Positions 10,726 through 23,510 of a stretch of DNA of 64,000 nucleotides are shown piece after piece; position 1 is the stretch's first letter; every line of letters begins with the position of its first letter. The translations under genes were made by a program, and so were the position numbers. The stretch is from Hydnum rufescens UP504 (Eukaryota > Basidiomycota > Agaricomycetes > Cantharellales > Hydnaceae): positions 241,585-305,584 of the forward strand of contig MU128944.1 in the NCBI GenBank assembly GCA_014904985.1, written 5' to 3'. The notes under the pieces are model-generated. The model saw only the letters and a program-made list of their open reading frames with translations. It had not been told where the DNA came from and did no database searches.

Positions 10726-11267
10726 TCGTCAGCGCGGCCATCAACTATTCGCGGACTTTTACAAACTGGAGAGAGTAACGGGCTTTAGGGACAGAGCAAA
10801 CGACATGGTCGATCAAACCAGACGCGCCACACCCCCATTACCTAATACCAGATGCCCAAGGATTGTTTTTGTGGCACCGATAATGGCAACATGGGGATGC
10901 GATCAGAAAATCTACCGTAAACTGCTGTGAAGAGTGCGTTCTGCTCCTTTCTCCCCCGATCCACCCCACTGGCATTTTCTGGCTTAGTCGTGAGAGGTGA
11001 GCTAGTCCAATCAAATCTACCACTCTCATGTACCGAGGTCTGTGAAGCCGTTGCTTCATGATATCACACACACACACACCAGGAGATACCTGTTTATATA
11101 GAGTAGACAGTAGCAAACATAGACAGACTCGCTAGTAACAGAAACTGGGATAAGGTCGGAATATTGCAGCTTGCGATACAAATTTGTTATTTGAAACTTG
11201 GGGCATATCTGTGGCTAGAACTTGAATACCTAGGGCAAGGATTAGCCAATGACAGTCGATGTAGGTT
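10726..11267. other. Intergenic, no supported gene
   Basis: This region lies upstream of the DUF3074 start codon and downstream of the NADH-cytochrome b5 reductase stop, both on the minus strand. It contains a short CA microsatellite at about 11068-11080. Open frames are short and lack motifs. It should hold the DUF3074 promoter and the reductase 3' end. Confidence 0.5.
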
Positions 11268-12942
11268 TCACAGACGAACTTGATCCTCGGTGTATCCAAG
11301 CTCCTTGAGAATGCCAGCGACTTGACCTTGGTTATAGCCATCCTTCTTACCAGCGATAGACGCCACCTGGCCAGGGGGACCTGCAGCCGAATGGTTAGGA
11401 GCATGGGCGGGGGGAGAGGGCAGAATGTGGATGTGAGAACGCACCGCAGATGTACACTTTGACCTTATTGCCAGTAGAAGCGGAGGCAACATGCTGCTTG
11501 ATCAAGGCTGCGCTTACGTAGCCCGTAGGACCTGCCGTCAGATTCTCAGTCATTGGGATGGCGTCACAAGACGATTGGTGGAAAGTGCACCAGTCCAGCC
11601 TTCCACAGGCTTATCTACAACATATACGACATCAAATCGATCCGGGTGAGACTTCTTGAATTGATCCAACTCTTGGCGTAGGAGAATATCGGCAGGTGTG
11701 ACGTTTGCAAAAATGAGTTTAAACTTTGTCTTGTCCTCAGGAATTTTCAGCGCATGATCCAGGACCTAGACAAATGTCAGGTTCATATGTTTGCATAAAC
11801 GGAATCCTGCGTGCCTGATACATCGGGGTGCTCGTGAACATACCAGCGTTAGTTCTAATAGTGATCAATAAGAGTGAGGGGATATACTTACATTCCAGAT
11901 CCACCGGCGATCATTGCAATCTTGAGGGAGACCCCTTGTGAGAAAAGAACAGGATTGGTCCTGGCAGAACCTTACCTGGTCGTGCTCGTTACCTAAATTT
12001 GAATAGGTTAGGACGTCGGTCCGTGCAACACTGCACGAAGCTCTTTACTCTGATACGCGATTTTTTGAAGAGGCCCCTGCACGAGTTGAGAAAAACTTTG
12101 AGCGACTGGGGTCGATCGAGTTACCATATAATTCACCTTAATCTTGACCTTATCGCCGACTTTCAGATTATGAAGGAACGGAGTAAGCTGAATTTGCAAT
12201 CCATCAAATTCAGGAGTCTGGATGACCTCAATCGTACATACCTTGCCAGTATCATACTTCTTGATCAAAAACGTTACTTCGTCTCTTTTGTCAGAGGGGG
12301 ATATTGGTGTGTAGGGTCTCGTTATGGGTTGCCCCTTGGGATCTTTGGGCCCAGATTCATCCGCCTGAAGCAGGACACAACCAGCGACGGGAAGCAAAGT
12401 GGCTGTATTTTCCGGCAGGGAAAAAGTAAGCCTGGATCACAGAAGAGTGGTAAGAAACACAAAATTGAGTGCTATACAAGCAAAAAAGACAACTTACTTG
12501 GTCGTATTGTCGTTGTATGGTTCGATCTTTACAGGAGCGTAAATGAATCGCCTCAGACATAACGCCAACTTGCAAATACCGTTTTCAAAGGTGTTTCAAT
12601 CCAGTCGCCAGTGAGAGCGCTCGTCACGGGGGGGAGTGCTTTCTTTGCAGCGGCAGTGTTTGCTCCATTGTACTCCATGTAAACGTAGTATGACAAACCT
12701 GCGAGACCAGCAAGAGATAGGTACAAGGGAGCGTTTCCGAGGGGTTTTCCCGGATTACTCTGGGTGGCCAGAGTGCGCCGAGTTACTCCGCACCGGAAAG
12801 CGGGTACGGAAGGAGCCCGGAGTGCCCCCCTTCCGGTAATGCCCTGGTATATAACGTGAGCACATTCAGATTAAAGCGCGAGATTGGGGCATAGAGACTC
12901 AACGGCAGAGCGGGCAAGTTGGGAACGAAGAACAGATGCCAT
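11268..12942 (-). CDS. MCR1: Mitochondrial NADH-cytochrome b5 reductase (Mcr1-type)
   Basis: The ATG at 12942 opens MASVLRSQLARSA. After an intron ending ATACCAG come GITGRGALRAPSVPAF and VTRRTLATQ, an Arg-rich mitochondrial presequence, followed by a TM anchor (LYLSLAGLAGLSYYVYM). A 53-nt intron (GTATTT...GTAAAG) then joins TPLKT to IEPYNDNTTKY. The FAD-binding motif is RPYTPISPSD. GDKVKIK is joined to GPLQKIAYQS, and the NADH-binding part shows IAMIAGGSGM with the following exon VLDHALKIPEDKTKFKLIFA. It continues with ANVTPADILLRQEL, YVVDKPVEGWTG, VKVYICG and PPGQVASIAGKK, and ends in LGYTEDQVRL. The enzyme passes electrons from NADH to cytochrome b5 or related acceptors; Mcr1 sits at the outer mitochondrial membrane and in the intermembrane space. 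The presequence favours Mcr1 over Cbr1. The CDS has about eight short introns. It shares a 63-bp start-to-start region with the ubiquitin protease gene on the other strand. Confidence 0.9.
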
Positions 12943-13005
12943 TCTGGACGAAGTCGCCAGCTCCAACGGACGTTGCCGGTCAATTACCTACACGCCTTCT
13001 CTACC
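12943..13005. promoter_or_regulatory. 63-bp head-to-head promoter (MCR1-type / UBP2-type genes)
   Basis: The minus-strand ATG of the reductase is at 12942 and the plus-strand ATG of the ubiquitin protease is most likely at 13006, leaving 63 bp. The upstream in-frame ATG at 12919 would overlap the reductase's first codons, so I prefer 13006. Transcription starts must lie within or beyond these few bases, possibly inside each other's 5' exon. No TATA-like string is evident in the gap. Confidence 0.55.
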
Positions 13006-16000
13006 ATGACCCAGGACCGGGAACCACCATCCACATCCAAGGAATCTAAACGAAAGTCTCTGTCTCCCACCCTACCCAAATCACCCTCAAAACTCTCACC
13101 ACCCGCGAATGCGCCTCTTGCTGCTGCCATATTTGCTGCACCTCCAAAACTGAAGCATACTCAGTCTACGCGAGATCTTCTTGCCACCACGGATACGGAC
13201 AGTCTCCCGCGATCCCAAGGAAATACTTTTCAGCAATTAGGTTCCTCCCATACCAAATTTGTGATGCTTCCTGAAGAAGACAGTCACGAGCCAGTGTCTC
13301 CTGCACTGGCCGCCCAGACACGGCGTTCTTCACAGGCCTCGGAGCTTCATCTAGATACCAAGACAACTCGATTATCAGCCGTGACTTCGGAGCCTTTAGA
13401 GGACTATCGAGAGCCTGAGCCTGTACCAGATTACCCTATGGCCGAGCTTGAATACCCAAACCCGAACCAGGATTGGGGGCGAGGACCGAGTCCCACTTGG
13501 TTCGAAGAAGTCGCCAATCCTGTCGTTCATGCAGACCCGGATTCGGTGCCACATGACTGGTGGAATGCCAAATATCGCATTCCAACTGCAGAACGACCTG
13601 GACCTGGGGCTTTGGCGTCAATTGTAGAGGGGAACGTGATGGTTGATACCCTGTTTGAGGTTACGGTGACAGAGGTCCCAGGTCGTCCTGACCCCGCACC
13701 GGACTCCTTTGTATCACCAACTCTTGACCAGGCACGAGAATGCGCACCCCCCAAAATGTATTACTCTAAAACGTCGAACGGATGGGTCTATCTCGACTAC
13801 GGTCCTGGCACTCTCCCCCCAATCATTCCCAACCCCGAGCATCGGCCGTATCCGAGCCAAGCGATCCGTTCGCGACGAAAAGACTGCCTTGCGTCGGAGC
13901 CAGTAGAGTCCACATGGCTAGCAGGCGCGAGCACCACAAAAACACACCACTATCACATCTACGAACGTGCCATTGATCCCCGCACAATATCAGATATACC
14001 ACTGGATACCTTCGTCCCTTCCCACCATCCGCCCGAAGTCACACATGTTGAAGGCAATAACAAGGAAAACTTTATGGAGACAGACACTCCCTCACCATCC
14101 ACCCAAGGAACAACCGAGAGATACGCCCTTGACATCTATGTTTGTGCCCTGTGCCAGATGTATTTGTTAACCAGTCCCGTCTTTCCCGGAATAATCCCCA
14201 CTGATGTTGTGAAAGCTTTTGTGACCGACCGCCTGAGCAATCCTCCACCAGGACGGACGCCGGCAATCAGCGTAGCTCTGGGGTGGGAGCTTATACTTAG
14301 GTTCGTGGCCGTGTGCGCCCTCGTACGTCTCCTGCGGATCAAAATTTCACCCTTTTTCTCTAGAGTTGTGGAGCAGTGCTTATTTCGTGGCGGCACAGCT
14401 GCTATCAACACTCAAAGTTCTTCTTTCCTAAATAATGTTGGCTGGAATGACAAAGTGTATGTTAGATCCTCTCGTCTTTTATCCTATGCTGTTTGATCAA
14501 TGTGTATGGCCACAGTGCCGCTGTATTTTACCACTTAGGATTTACACAATATAAGGCAGACAACGTGCTTCGCCTGGTTCCTCCGAATGTATCAGGGACG
14601 CATGTCACTTCTCCCGGGAAACGGAAGCGCCTACTTCGAGCATGGGTTGAAATCAGTGCTTGGCTTTCCCAGCATAGGATCCAAAAAGGTTTGCTTTGCC
14701 GGAATATGGATAACCCTGTAACTAAATTGATTCTGTTCAACTCATAGAATTTGAGCTTCGAGGTCACATCGCCAACCCAGCGCTATGCCTAATTACTGAA
14801 TCTATTAGACCTCGATTTCAAAGTCATATCGGAGCTAGTCCTGATCAAAGTGAGTTCGATGGTTTCATGCAATGGATTTTCGACTGGCAGTATTTGGACT
14901 GACAACTGTGCGTGTAGTGCCACGAAATTCGCTTGGATTGGAAAGAATTCAGGGGGTTCCATTACTTTACAGAACGTTTGGAATGACGCCAACGACACAT
15001 TCTGCTGGTGAGTCGGTGGTATTTATGTGCGGGACTGATCAACTTACATACTGAGCCTTGTCACGCGCTCTGGACTGCAGTTTTGCTCGAATTTGCGTAT
15101 CAAGAGCAATTGCGCTGCGGTCCAGCATTTGCTCCAGATTATTTAGATACACTGACCAAGATTTCTGGGCTACCTGGGCTGCCGGACTCCGATGCCTTGT
15201 TTAACTTTGTCCAAATCGAACGCTCGAAGGGTTTTTGGTCGGTTGAAGATCTGCACAAGGGGACACGATTGTTAGGTTTCGGCGAGGACGGCGCGATGCG
15301 AATTCCATTTGACTCGGATGTGGATGAGAATTTCCTTATCAACGCATTTCAGAACGCTTGGCGTGATGCTGACACCGCATATCGCCACGATCCGGAGCGT
15401 CGGGACGCCCATCGACAGGATTTAAAGGACGCGCTTAAAATGGCTTGTCAATTCTCCGGGAATCCAGAGCTCGTGGCAAGATACGAGCAGGAAATCCGCA
15501 TTCGTACTATGGATCCAAGTCGTGCTTACAGCGTCTTCGGCGCAACGGGGGATATTGATGATGAGATGCTTCTCGTGGTTTATAACATGCGTGTAAGTTC
15601 TGATTTTTTGTTTTCGTTTTTGATATTGTAAACTGAAATTGTTTTGCTACTTTTCCCTGTTAGGTGGCAGATAATCCTAGTGAACAAAGCAAAATGCAGG
15701 AAGCCCTTTCATTCATCGCTGAGGATCGGAATAGCGAACGACTTCGAAAGTTCTTGGAAACTGGGCAGGATCGTACGTAGCCCGAAGTCACTTTGTCGAA
15801 CTTCTGCTTTTTCATGGCTACTCTCTCGAGTAGCTGGTGACGCACATGTGCTGAATACACGACTTGAATGGCCTCGAGGGCTGCACCAACTCGGGAATAC
15901 GTGTTATCTAAATTCGCTCCTCCAGGTACGCACATCATTATTGTACCACTACCTAACGCTGGAACCTCTGTCGCGCAGTACTTCTACACGATTAAGGATC

Positions 16001-18071
16001 TTCGGGAAGCACTTGCGTCAGGTTCGTTTGAAAGAAGTGCTCCTGTCCCAGACGAAGAGTTTAAGCGAAAACCTATTGGGGGCCGCCTCATCACCGAAAG
16101 GGAGTTGAATCGCTCTCGGAAGTGTGAGCAAGTATTTGATCCTTGCTTCTCACAGTACACTAAGTTTGTTTTTGTCTCTAGTCGTCGCCCATCTTCATAG
16201 TCTCTTTATCAATCTAGCTCATGCAGACTCACCTGCGATTCTTCCTGAGGTTCAGCTTGCGAAGCTGGCTCTGATGACGTCCAAGGATGAAGAAGCTGAA
16301 GGTGCTGCAATGGAAACTACTGCGACCTCAACTGGGAGTGCGGATACGGATTCCACTCTGGTTGATGCTGCGGCTGAGGTCCCCAGTGCCCCAGACCTTT
16401 CGATGCTTCCATCCACCACAACCGCCCCGCCTGCACCATCTTATTCCGCTCCCACCTCCCCTGGCTCCATATTGGGAAAGCGTCCTGGCGATTCACTGGA
16501 GCGTGAGCGGGAAGACAGACGATCGCCGATGGAAGTCGACGGATTAGTCTCACCCCGACGCAGTCAATCAGAGCTAGAATCAGGATCATCTCAGCCGCAG
16601 TTTCTTCAACCTACCGATGATGATATCGAGATGGTCGATGCACGGACGCTTGACGTAGCACCGTCTACACCGCCCCGAATTGGGATACCGCCACCGCTGC
16701 CCCCTCGTAAAAGAACAGAGCCTGCTGTTGGCGATATGATGTTTGGTGATTGCGATTGTTACCGAGGTGGCCAATCGGTTCTTAGTCGTTTCTCTTTTGC
16801 TAGGCAAACAGAATGACGTTGCCGAGTGCATGGACAACTGCATCTTTCAGATCGAGGCCGCGCTTCAGTTTGATCCGGATGAAGGCGAGATCCAAGGGGC
16901 TGAGCGGCCGAATATCGTAAAACGGTATGGATGGAGCAATCCACTACCCCAATCAAATTACATCCTGATCAGATTTTTCAGACTTTTCTATGGCAAGAAA
17001 CGACAACGCATATGGCCTGCTGTAGAAGAAGGGAAACCTGAACCAGCCGTCAGTGAGAAGGAGGATATCTTTGCCCAGTTACTGGTAAACGTATCGGATG
17101 ATGGATTTGACTTGTATGATGGCCTCGGGGGGTTTCTGGACGATACTGTCGAATTCGAGGGCAAGAAGGCCAAAATGGAAGTGGATCTTGTGGAACTACC
17201 TCCAATACTGCAGATTCAACTACAAGTAAGTGGCTGGCTTTGCCTTCGTTGTGGCTCAGTTTGTCATTGAATTTTACTGTCAGCGCGTACAATTCGATAG
17301 ACAAACATTACAGCCGAAGAAGAACAATGCCTATGTCAAGTTTGGTGAAACACTGTTCATGGATCGATTCATGGAGCATGCGAATCCGGAGAAGAGGGCT
17401 AAGTCGAGTGCGATCCAGGCTGATCTGCAGCATTGTCGCGATCGAGTTGTGATGTTGGCATCGCGCACATCAGTTCGTCTTCCTTCTGTGCCGTGCGCGC
17501 CAAAAGAATGCGTGCCCTGACATTGGTGCATTTCTCATGTAGGGCTTTTCCTACTCGGAAGTCGTGTACAGAACAGGACAACTACTCACTGCTGCCGAGC
17601 CCGAGCTACCGGAAGCAGATCCCGAACTCTTGCAGTATCTCGAACGAGAACATGCCCAGATCATTCGCGAGGTGGAGGAGTGCCGAGTTCGCGCTAAGGC
17701 CTTGAAGGAGGAGCTCGAAGCACTGTGGGAGAACGAGAAGAGTGCGGAGTACGAGCTCTCCTCAGTGTTTATTCACAGAGGGACGTCTCCTTCGTGGGGA
17801 CACTACTTTTTCTATTCGAGGGACCTGCGCAATAATCCCGACTCGTGGTTTAAGTACAACGACTCGGAGGTATCTGTTGTTAGCAAGGATGAGATACTCG
17901 CCGACGGGACTGAATCGACCGCGAACCCCTATTTGGTGGGTATACACCATTTCTGATGGCCCTGGAATGCTTACGAATCATTGGGGTATTGCTTAGCTCG
18001 TATATGCGCGAAAAGGCGCGGACGTGATCGATACTGTGCACCGTGTACTGCCGAGGGAGACACCTTTATGA
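13006..18071 (+). CDS. UBP2: Ubiquitin carboxyl-terminal hydrolase, Ubp2-type
   Basis: Large multi-exon gene. The N-terminal 350 residues are Ser/Pro-rich and poorly conserved, then come YYSKTSNGWVYLDYGPG and TPAISVALGWELILR, as in fungal Ubp2 proteins. Middle exons give FELRGHIANPAL, FAPDYLDTLTKISGLPGLPD, LLGFGEDGAMRIPFDSD and LLVVYNMRVADNPSEQSKMQ. The catalytic Cys box is GLHQLGNTCYLNSLLQ (about 15880-15925); KQNDVAECMD follows near 16805-16830. The His box is TSPSWGHYFFYSRDL (about 17784-17830) with WFKYNDSEVSVV after it. The last exon, LVYARKGADVIDTVHRVLPR, ends at 18071. A Ser/Pro/acidic insert (about 16260-16740) and a coiled-coil-like stretch (about 17630-17760) interrupt the catalytic fold, as usual for this family. 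Ubp2 removes Lys63-linked ubiquitin and opposes Rsp5 in yeast. All catalytic motifs are present. Exon borders at 14450-15060 are uncertain. Confidence 0.9.
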
Positions 18072-19112
18072 TAATTCCCGTATGAACTCTGACGAGTCTC
18101 GCATCCAAATCATTCATTCACGATTAATGATTCATGATGCTGTTTCTATATCCATGTCCTAATACTACACCGCAAGTTTTATGCAATTTATGAACCCATT
18201 TATGAACGCAAGGTGGTGTGATTCGACACAACGTCAAGGAACAAGATGCCCCAATCTGATCCAGTTGCAACAAAGGATAACGTTCGCATTGTGCTATTCT
18301 CGATGGGAACAAGGAAATCCAGTGATGAGTGCCTGGCAGGTGAACACAAAGTCATGGGGATTAAGGGGCCATTCTGGTTCGCTGAAACAGCTAGCAATCA
18401 TACACACGCCAGATCTGGTTTTCTGAGAATTTACTACAGTATGACCGCATGAATTCCGCTCTGACATCTTCTTTCCAAGGAAAGTCGAAGGAAAGTCGGG
18501 GATAGAGCGAAGGTACCTATAGAATATACGGTGTCTTCATTTTTAAATAGGCTGTTCGACGCTGGTACCCGAACAGTGCACACAGAAGCGTGCGACTTAT
18601 GCTTGGGTGAATTAAAGGAAAGCGGTTCAAAAAGCGAACCTAGCCTTTGTTGAAGGGTGAAGAACTCTTGAGAGCAGGAGATAATAGCGTAGTGTAGGGT
18701 GCGGGCGAGGAGTATGGCCTTTGAACCACATTCGTCCAGGGAACTATGCCAACACCGTGGACGGCAATGTACGCCACCTCGAGGATTCGCAGCGGAGGGA
18801 CAAAGGGCTTTGTTGACCGTTGTTGTCCTTTGGGCGGGTTTTCGCGAGCGGTCCTTTGTCCACTTTAATCCCACTTGCCATTGTAGTCCATTGTAGTCCT
18901 CTGTTCTTATCTATTTCTGCGGTGGCTGGTTATGGGTTAGGACAATAGCAGACTATTCACGGTAAGCCAATCAAAAGCCGTTCCTTATCGACCCCTAGTG
19001 TTGAAAGGCCTCACAGCTTTTCTTTATAAATCCAATGGCTCGGTACCCTTAAAGCTGCTGCGTCTTCCCCCTGGTACAGTGCCCACCCCTTGTACTACCG
19101 CTCTTGTTTTCC
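18072..19112. other. Intergenic, no supported gene
   Basis: Region between the ubiquitin protease stop and the next supported start. The longest frame (minus, 18434-18874) has no motif and no neighbours in phase. The stretch has low coding character apart from likely 3' and 5' flanks. Confidence 0.45.
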
Positions 19113-19883
19113 AAATGGCCTCTGTCTTGCCCCCCTGTGTATCGTCCATATCCTCTTCGCCCGGCGAATGGGATTGCCCATCTATAGAACTCTCCAAGAC
19201 GACCTGGGACGCGAGTGATGTGTCCAGGTACGCTATGCCATGCCGTTTCCCTCCAAGTCACGCTGACCCTGTTGTTCCCTTGGTCCAGACCTGTAACGGT
19301 ACAGGGCACTGTCCATCTAGACACGCGTTTTTTCCGCCGACCACTACTTGACGCCACTGCGCCCTTTGCAATCACCGTAGCGCTCACCGCGCCGGGGACA
19401 GGTTCGCTGCGTCCACTGGACTGGAACCAAGAAGATGCAGAGCGCACAGGGCTCGCCAAAAGTGCCACTAGCAACCCGCGTTCGAATATTATCCTTCATG
19501 AGCGCACGGGTGTTGACAGACATTTGTGCCGTCTCACGTTCACCATCGCCGTCCCACCCGCGCTCTTCCTCCTCCCAACCTCTCCCACGACTCGGGCCCA
19601 GTCCTCACTCGGCCCATCTCCAACAGAGGAAACGCACATCCGCGAGCGCGAGTTCGGCGTCGCGGTGAAGGCCTTTGACATCACAGGTCGCGTGACGCAG
19701 ACCAATGTCGTCCAGTTCCTCATCCGCGCACGCGTGCCCCGACCGTCTTGCGCCCCTGTACCCACCTTACTGTCGCCGTCCTCGGCACGGTCTGGGATGG
19801 CTTCCACCAACACATCCAGCCGCCGTTCGTCTGTCAGTCAGCAGCGCACGCTCGGATCGACGCCGCCTGAGTCGGAATCTTGA
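19113..19883 (+). CDS. Unknown two-exon gene, beta-rich product
   Basis: The ATG at 19113 gives MASVLPPCVSSISSSPGEWD. An intron (GTACGC...GGTCCAG, about 19228-19289) joins DASDVSR to PVTVQGTVHLDTRFFRR in phase. The second exon continues with APFAITVALTAPGTGS, LTFTIAVPPALFLLP, REREFGVAVKAFDITGR and NVVQFLIRARVPRP, alternating hydrophobic patterns that suggest beta strands. It ends in a Ser/Arg-rich tail at 19883. No known family is recognised. The pattern loosely resembles an arrestin-like or C2-like sandwich, but this is not enough to name it. A downstream open stretch near 19905-20110 in another frame (ETAQAELTFVSLDTFYYSRK) could be an extra 3' exon, which would extend the gene. Confidence 0.5.
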
Positions 19884-22800
19884 GATGACGCTCTCGCGTG
19901 TGTTCTCTGTGAAGGCCGCGGGCTGGAGTACGAGACAGCGCAGGCGGAGCTCACATTCGTCTCACTCGACACATTCTATTATTCTCGGAAGGCGCGGGAG
20001 TGCATATGCGAGTTGACATATGCACCCCTCGAGCCTGTCTCTCTACCTGAGTTTTCCCAGCTTTCGAGTTTGCATGGCATTTCAAAACTATCCATTTGCT
20101 ATCCCACCTTGCTCCGTTTCATCGTATTGCTTTTCACTACAATCTCTATACCTTTCTTTTCATCATTCATATCATGATACCCCCTCCAGTCATTTCATTC
20201 CAGCATCATATGTGTACGACCCGACATCATTCCTCCTTTTGATCCTTCTGTCTTTTCCCCCAAGCAATGCCCCTCCCTCTATGCCCATTGCACACTCTAA
20301 TCATACCTCCGCGTATAGAAATTATAGTCCCTTTATGCACTGACTATGGTAATGACTCTGAGAGTCTCGTTTACGTAACCCTTATCTCAATCATTGATGC
20401 CACACTCGATCTGAGTGGGATGGGAGTCCTCCAAAAGGCAAATTCACGACTTAACAGGGCCGTTGCTCGCAATAACAAGCGTGGGGACACGGCCATAGAC
20501 CGAAATCTGATTATAGCAGTAGCTCTCAGGGCTCGTGCTGGGGAGTTGTGTGCGATAATTTGTCTTCGGGTCCCTGTCCCACCTCCACCTCCCCTAGATC
20601 TTAACCCAGACCCAGGGTGGATCTAGTCTAGGCCGGCCAATGCTCGAGTGTCCAGCGTACATGGAGGATTTCCTACGAGTTCAAAAAAGCATGCCATGAA
20701 TCCTGTCCCCCCATCCTGATGTTGTGTCTGAGAAAAAAGGGGGGGGCAGGGGCAGCGAAAGAAGAGATCCCAGTGCTATGACTAGGATGTTCAGGCCGTG
20801 GGATTCATCAGATCCCTTTGCCCTTTGAGATGGACGATATTTGGTTTGGAATATACTTGGATCTGGAAGAGATCGATTCCCCCAAGCTTCGCAGTTTCGA
20901 CCCCACCATCGTCCTCGCTCTCTCTTCCCCTTTCTCCCTTTCTCCCTTTCTCTCCCTCACCGCCGACACCGATCTCAAGGGTATACCGGGGTCTTCCTGC
21001 CGTGCTTTTCAAAGTTTTCATTGGTGGGTGCAGATATGGAATGGGCGTTGGGCTGGATATAGTAACTGTTTATTATCATCGGAAGTACTCGTAGTAAGCT
21101 ATCCATACGTGCGTCCGATCCGATTTATTTGACGTTGTAGTGCGTTCCGCAACATCCACGTTAGCAGGACTTCAAGTTACGACAGGGGAGGATCTGTCCC
21201 TCTCCATGCCCAGGATGCGTCGATGCTGAGGCGAAAGCCACGCACACGGACGGACACGTAGTATGGTCATCAATCAAGCATGTATCAGCTCTGTTTCTAT
21301 CATAAAGGAATGTATGTGTCCTTCCCACATATTTGAAAGTCCAATGATTGGGAATGATGCGACTATACACGCAGTATGCGTGGTTGTGCGACGGCCACGT
21401 TTTCCTTTGAAAATCCATAAGTGTATGCAATTGCAAGTCGCCGCGGTACTACCCCAATTCTGGTGTGTCTGTTTTTGTTTTAGAATGATACATAGCCCCC
21501 CTCCCCTCCACTCGGGGACACTCGGTAGCAGTAAGTGCGGTGAGATTCCATTATTCATTGTTCAGTGCTTGAGTCGTAAGGCGATTGCGGCTCCTATTGC
21601 CACCGAGGGCAACTCGTGTTTGTTCTTCTGTGGGCTGAAGCAGTTCAATCCGGGCCGCATATATGCAAGCGTCACTATTTCTCTTGTGGGTTCACACATA
21701 TGTACTGTGTGGTATCCCAACGATCTCGGGGATCTATGCACGTATTTTTAGGATCTGGTGTTCAAGGGGTTATCCTGCCCGCTCCTTCTCGTCGCCTTCA
21801 AGGCTGGCACCCCTATCCCTGCCCCTTCCCCTTCCATTCAAAATTTAGAACACATTAATCGTAGGGTCATGTACGAATATCTACTGTTGCGTTCGGCTGC
21901 GAATCTTATGTACTTGGCTGAATCTTATACAACGCTGCACACGTCATGTCGCAAGTACAACCAACCTGGAGGCCCCTTTTTCAGTATATGTATCAGTTAT
22001 TGGGCCTTGCGTGCATCATGAAAAAAAATTTTACAGTAAAAAAATATAAAGAAAGGTGCTGGTTATTGGATGGCCCTCCTCCTGTGTATAGGTAGGTAAT
22101 TTTGATGACTCAGTCAATCGCACAGCAATTCTTCGGTTCTTCAAAGGACCCCCCCTCCCCCTAGCCCCTGACGCGTCCTTGGCTCCACAGCCAGAAAATG
22201 CTCCCACTATATACGGTACTGGTGATTTTTCTGGACGCCAAGAGCTAGCATGGTAGTCCCGAGAATTCACGGCCCTAAAATTCTTCACACTGCAGCGCGC
22301 CGCCGCGCCACCGCCGGCACTCATCAGGAGAACCGGACGTCCTCTCCAGGAGCTCTTTCCGTATTTTAGAGGCTAGCTTCAGAGGAGTGCTGGGCAGAGT
22401 GCTTTAGGGGCACTGGATGCTCCAGAGTTCCAGAGCTTCTGGAGCTCTTCCATCCCGTATTCTCTGATATCGATATGAGTTCACCTGGAACGGTCGTGAC
22501 TCCCTCCTACATTGGCATCTAACATGAGTGTACTGTACTTGGAAGAGGGTGTTTTTGGGTTATCCGGATTGCAGAGAACGACGAATTCCAACTGCCTGTG
22601 GCCCGGAGATTTTTTTTTTTTTTTTGGCAATACCCTTCTTGGAGCAAGGTGGGTGGCCAAATCTCTTCTTATTCCTCTGCTTTTGTTTTTCTTCTTCTCT
22701 CGTTTTCGTTCCTACTATACTCTTAAGCAATTGAAAGCATGGGGGCCCTCTCTCGCAGTGCATCACAAATTATTATTATTTTAGAATAAGGGTTTCTACT

Positions 22801-23510
22801 CTAGCTATCTCTCTCTCTCTCTCCCCGTCGACGCACGGAACAACGGGACGTGAGCAATGAGCTCTCTCGCAAGTCGAAAATGGAAAAAACGGGGGAATTT
22901 GGGAACGGAGGGTTTACGTTGGAGCACGTGCCGAGGTCTAGGGAAGGAAATTACTGCAGCACCCCCCTTCAACCCCTCATCCACCCACCCCACTTTTCGG
23001 GCCTTGTTTTTGGTTGTTGGTAGTTGTCCGCCGAACCCGAAGTATTAGTTAGGGGATCCTTGTGTGCCCACGCAACGTAGCCCTGCGCATTTTGGTGCCA
23101 ACTCATGAGGAAGCGGGTGTGTGTGAAGACCACGCACCCCTCTGAACCTGGAGGGCTATATATACATAATAATAGTACAGTATACAATAATATTGCGATC
23201 CAATGAAAAAAAAAGGGGGACCGTACCTACTCAAGTTGTCTATGGGAAGGACGGGGGGGGATGGCCTGGCGATATTCCATAAGTTTCTATATTCTTATTA
23301 CATGCACCACGCAGATTTCATTAACAATGCATGGTTTATGATTCTTCTCCGGCGAATAATAATGTCAATAGAATGTATACAGGAATGTACAGTGTGTGTG
23401 TGTGCGTGTGTGCGTTATACGCCGTATATCATCTCGGTAGATTCGGAAACAAAAGAACGCTTCCCCATGCAGGAAGTCGGGAAACTTGGTAAATTGGCGA
23501 TCATTGCTCG
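19884..23510. other. Gene-poor region with low-complexity tracts
   Basis: About 3.6 kb with no gene I can support. It holds pyrimidine-rich stretches (20020-20300, 20880-20970), a G-run near 20740, T16 near 22608-22625, (TC)n near 22808-22822 and (TG)n near 23392-23412. Open frames are short, mostly Ser/Pro/Phe-rich products of biased composition. A possible exon frame at 19905-20110 is noted with the preceding gene. Confidence 0.5.

Noticed and set aside
10514..10930. Plus-strand 138-codon frame
   Set aside because: It is antisense to the first exon of the DUF3074 gene, whose coding strand has family motifs.
11060..11082. CRISPR-like or regulatory repeat
   Set aside because: It is a plain CA microsatellite of about six units; nothing in the window resembles a CRISPR array, as expected for a eukaryote.
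12636..12839. Transposon insertion in the reductase N-terminus
   Set aside because: The GC-rich stretch first looked foreign, but in the correct frame it encodes an Arg/Ala-rich presequence (VTRRTLATQ) and a TM anchor that belong to the gene.
12919..13005. Upstream in-frame ATG extending the ubiquitin protease by 29 codons
   Set aside because: It overlaps the first exon of the reductase on the other strand, and the extra residues show no conservation-like pattern. The ATG at 13006 is the more natural start.
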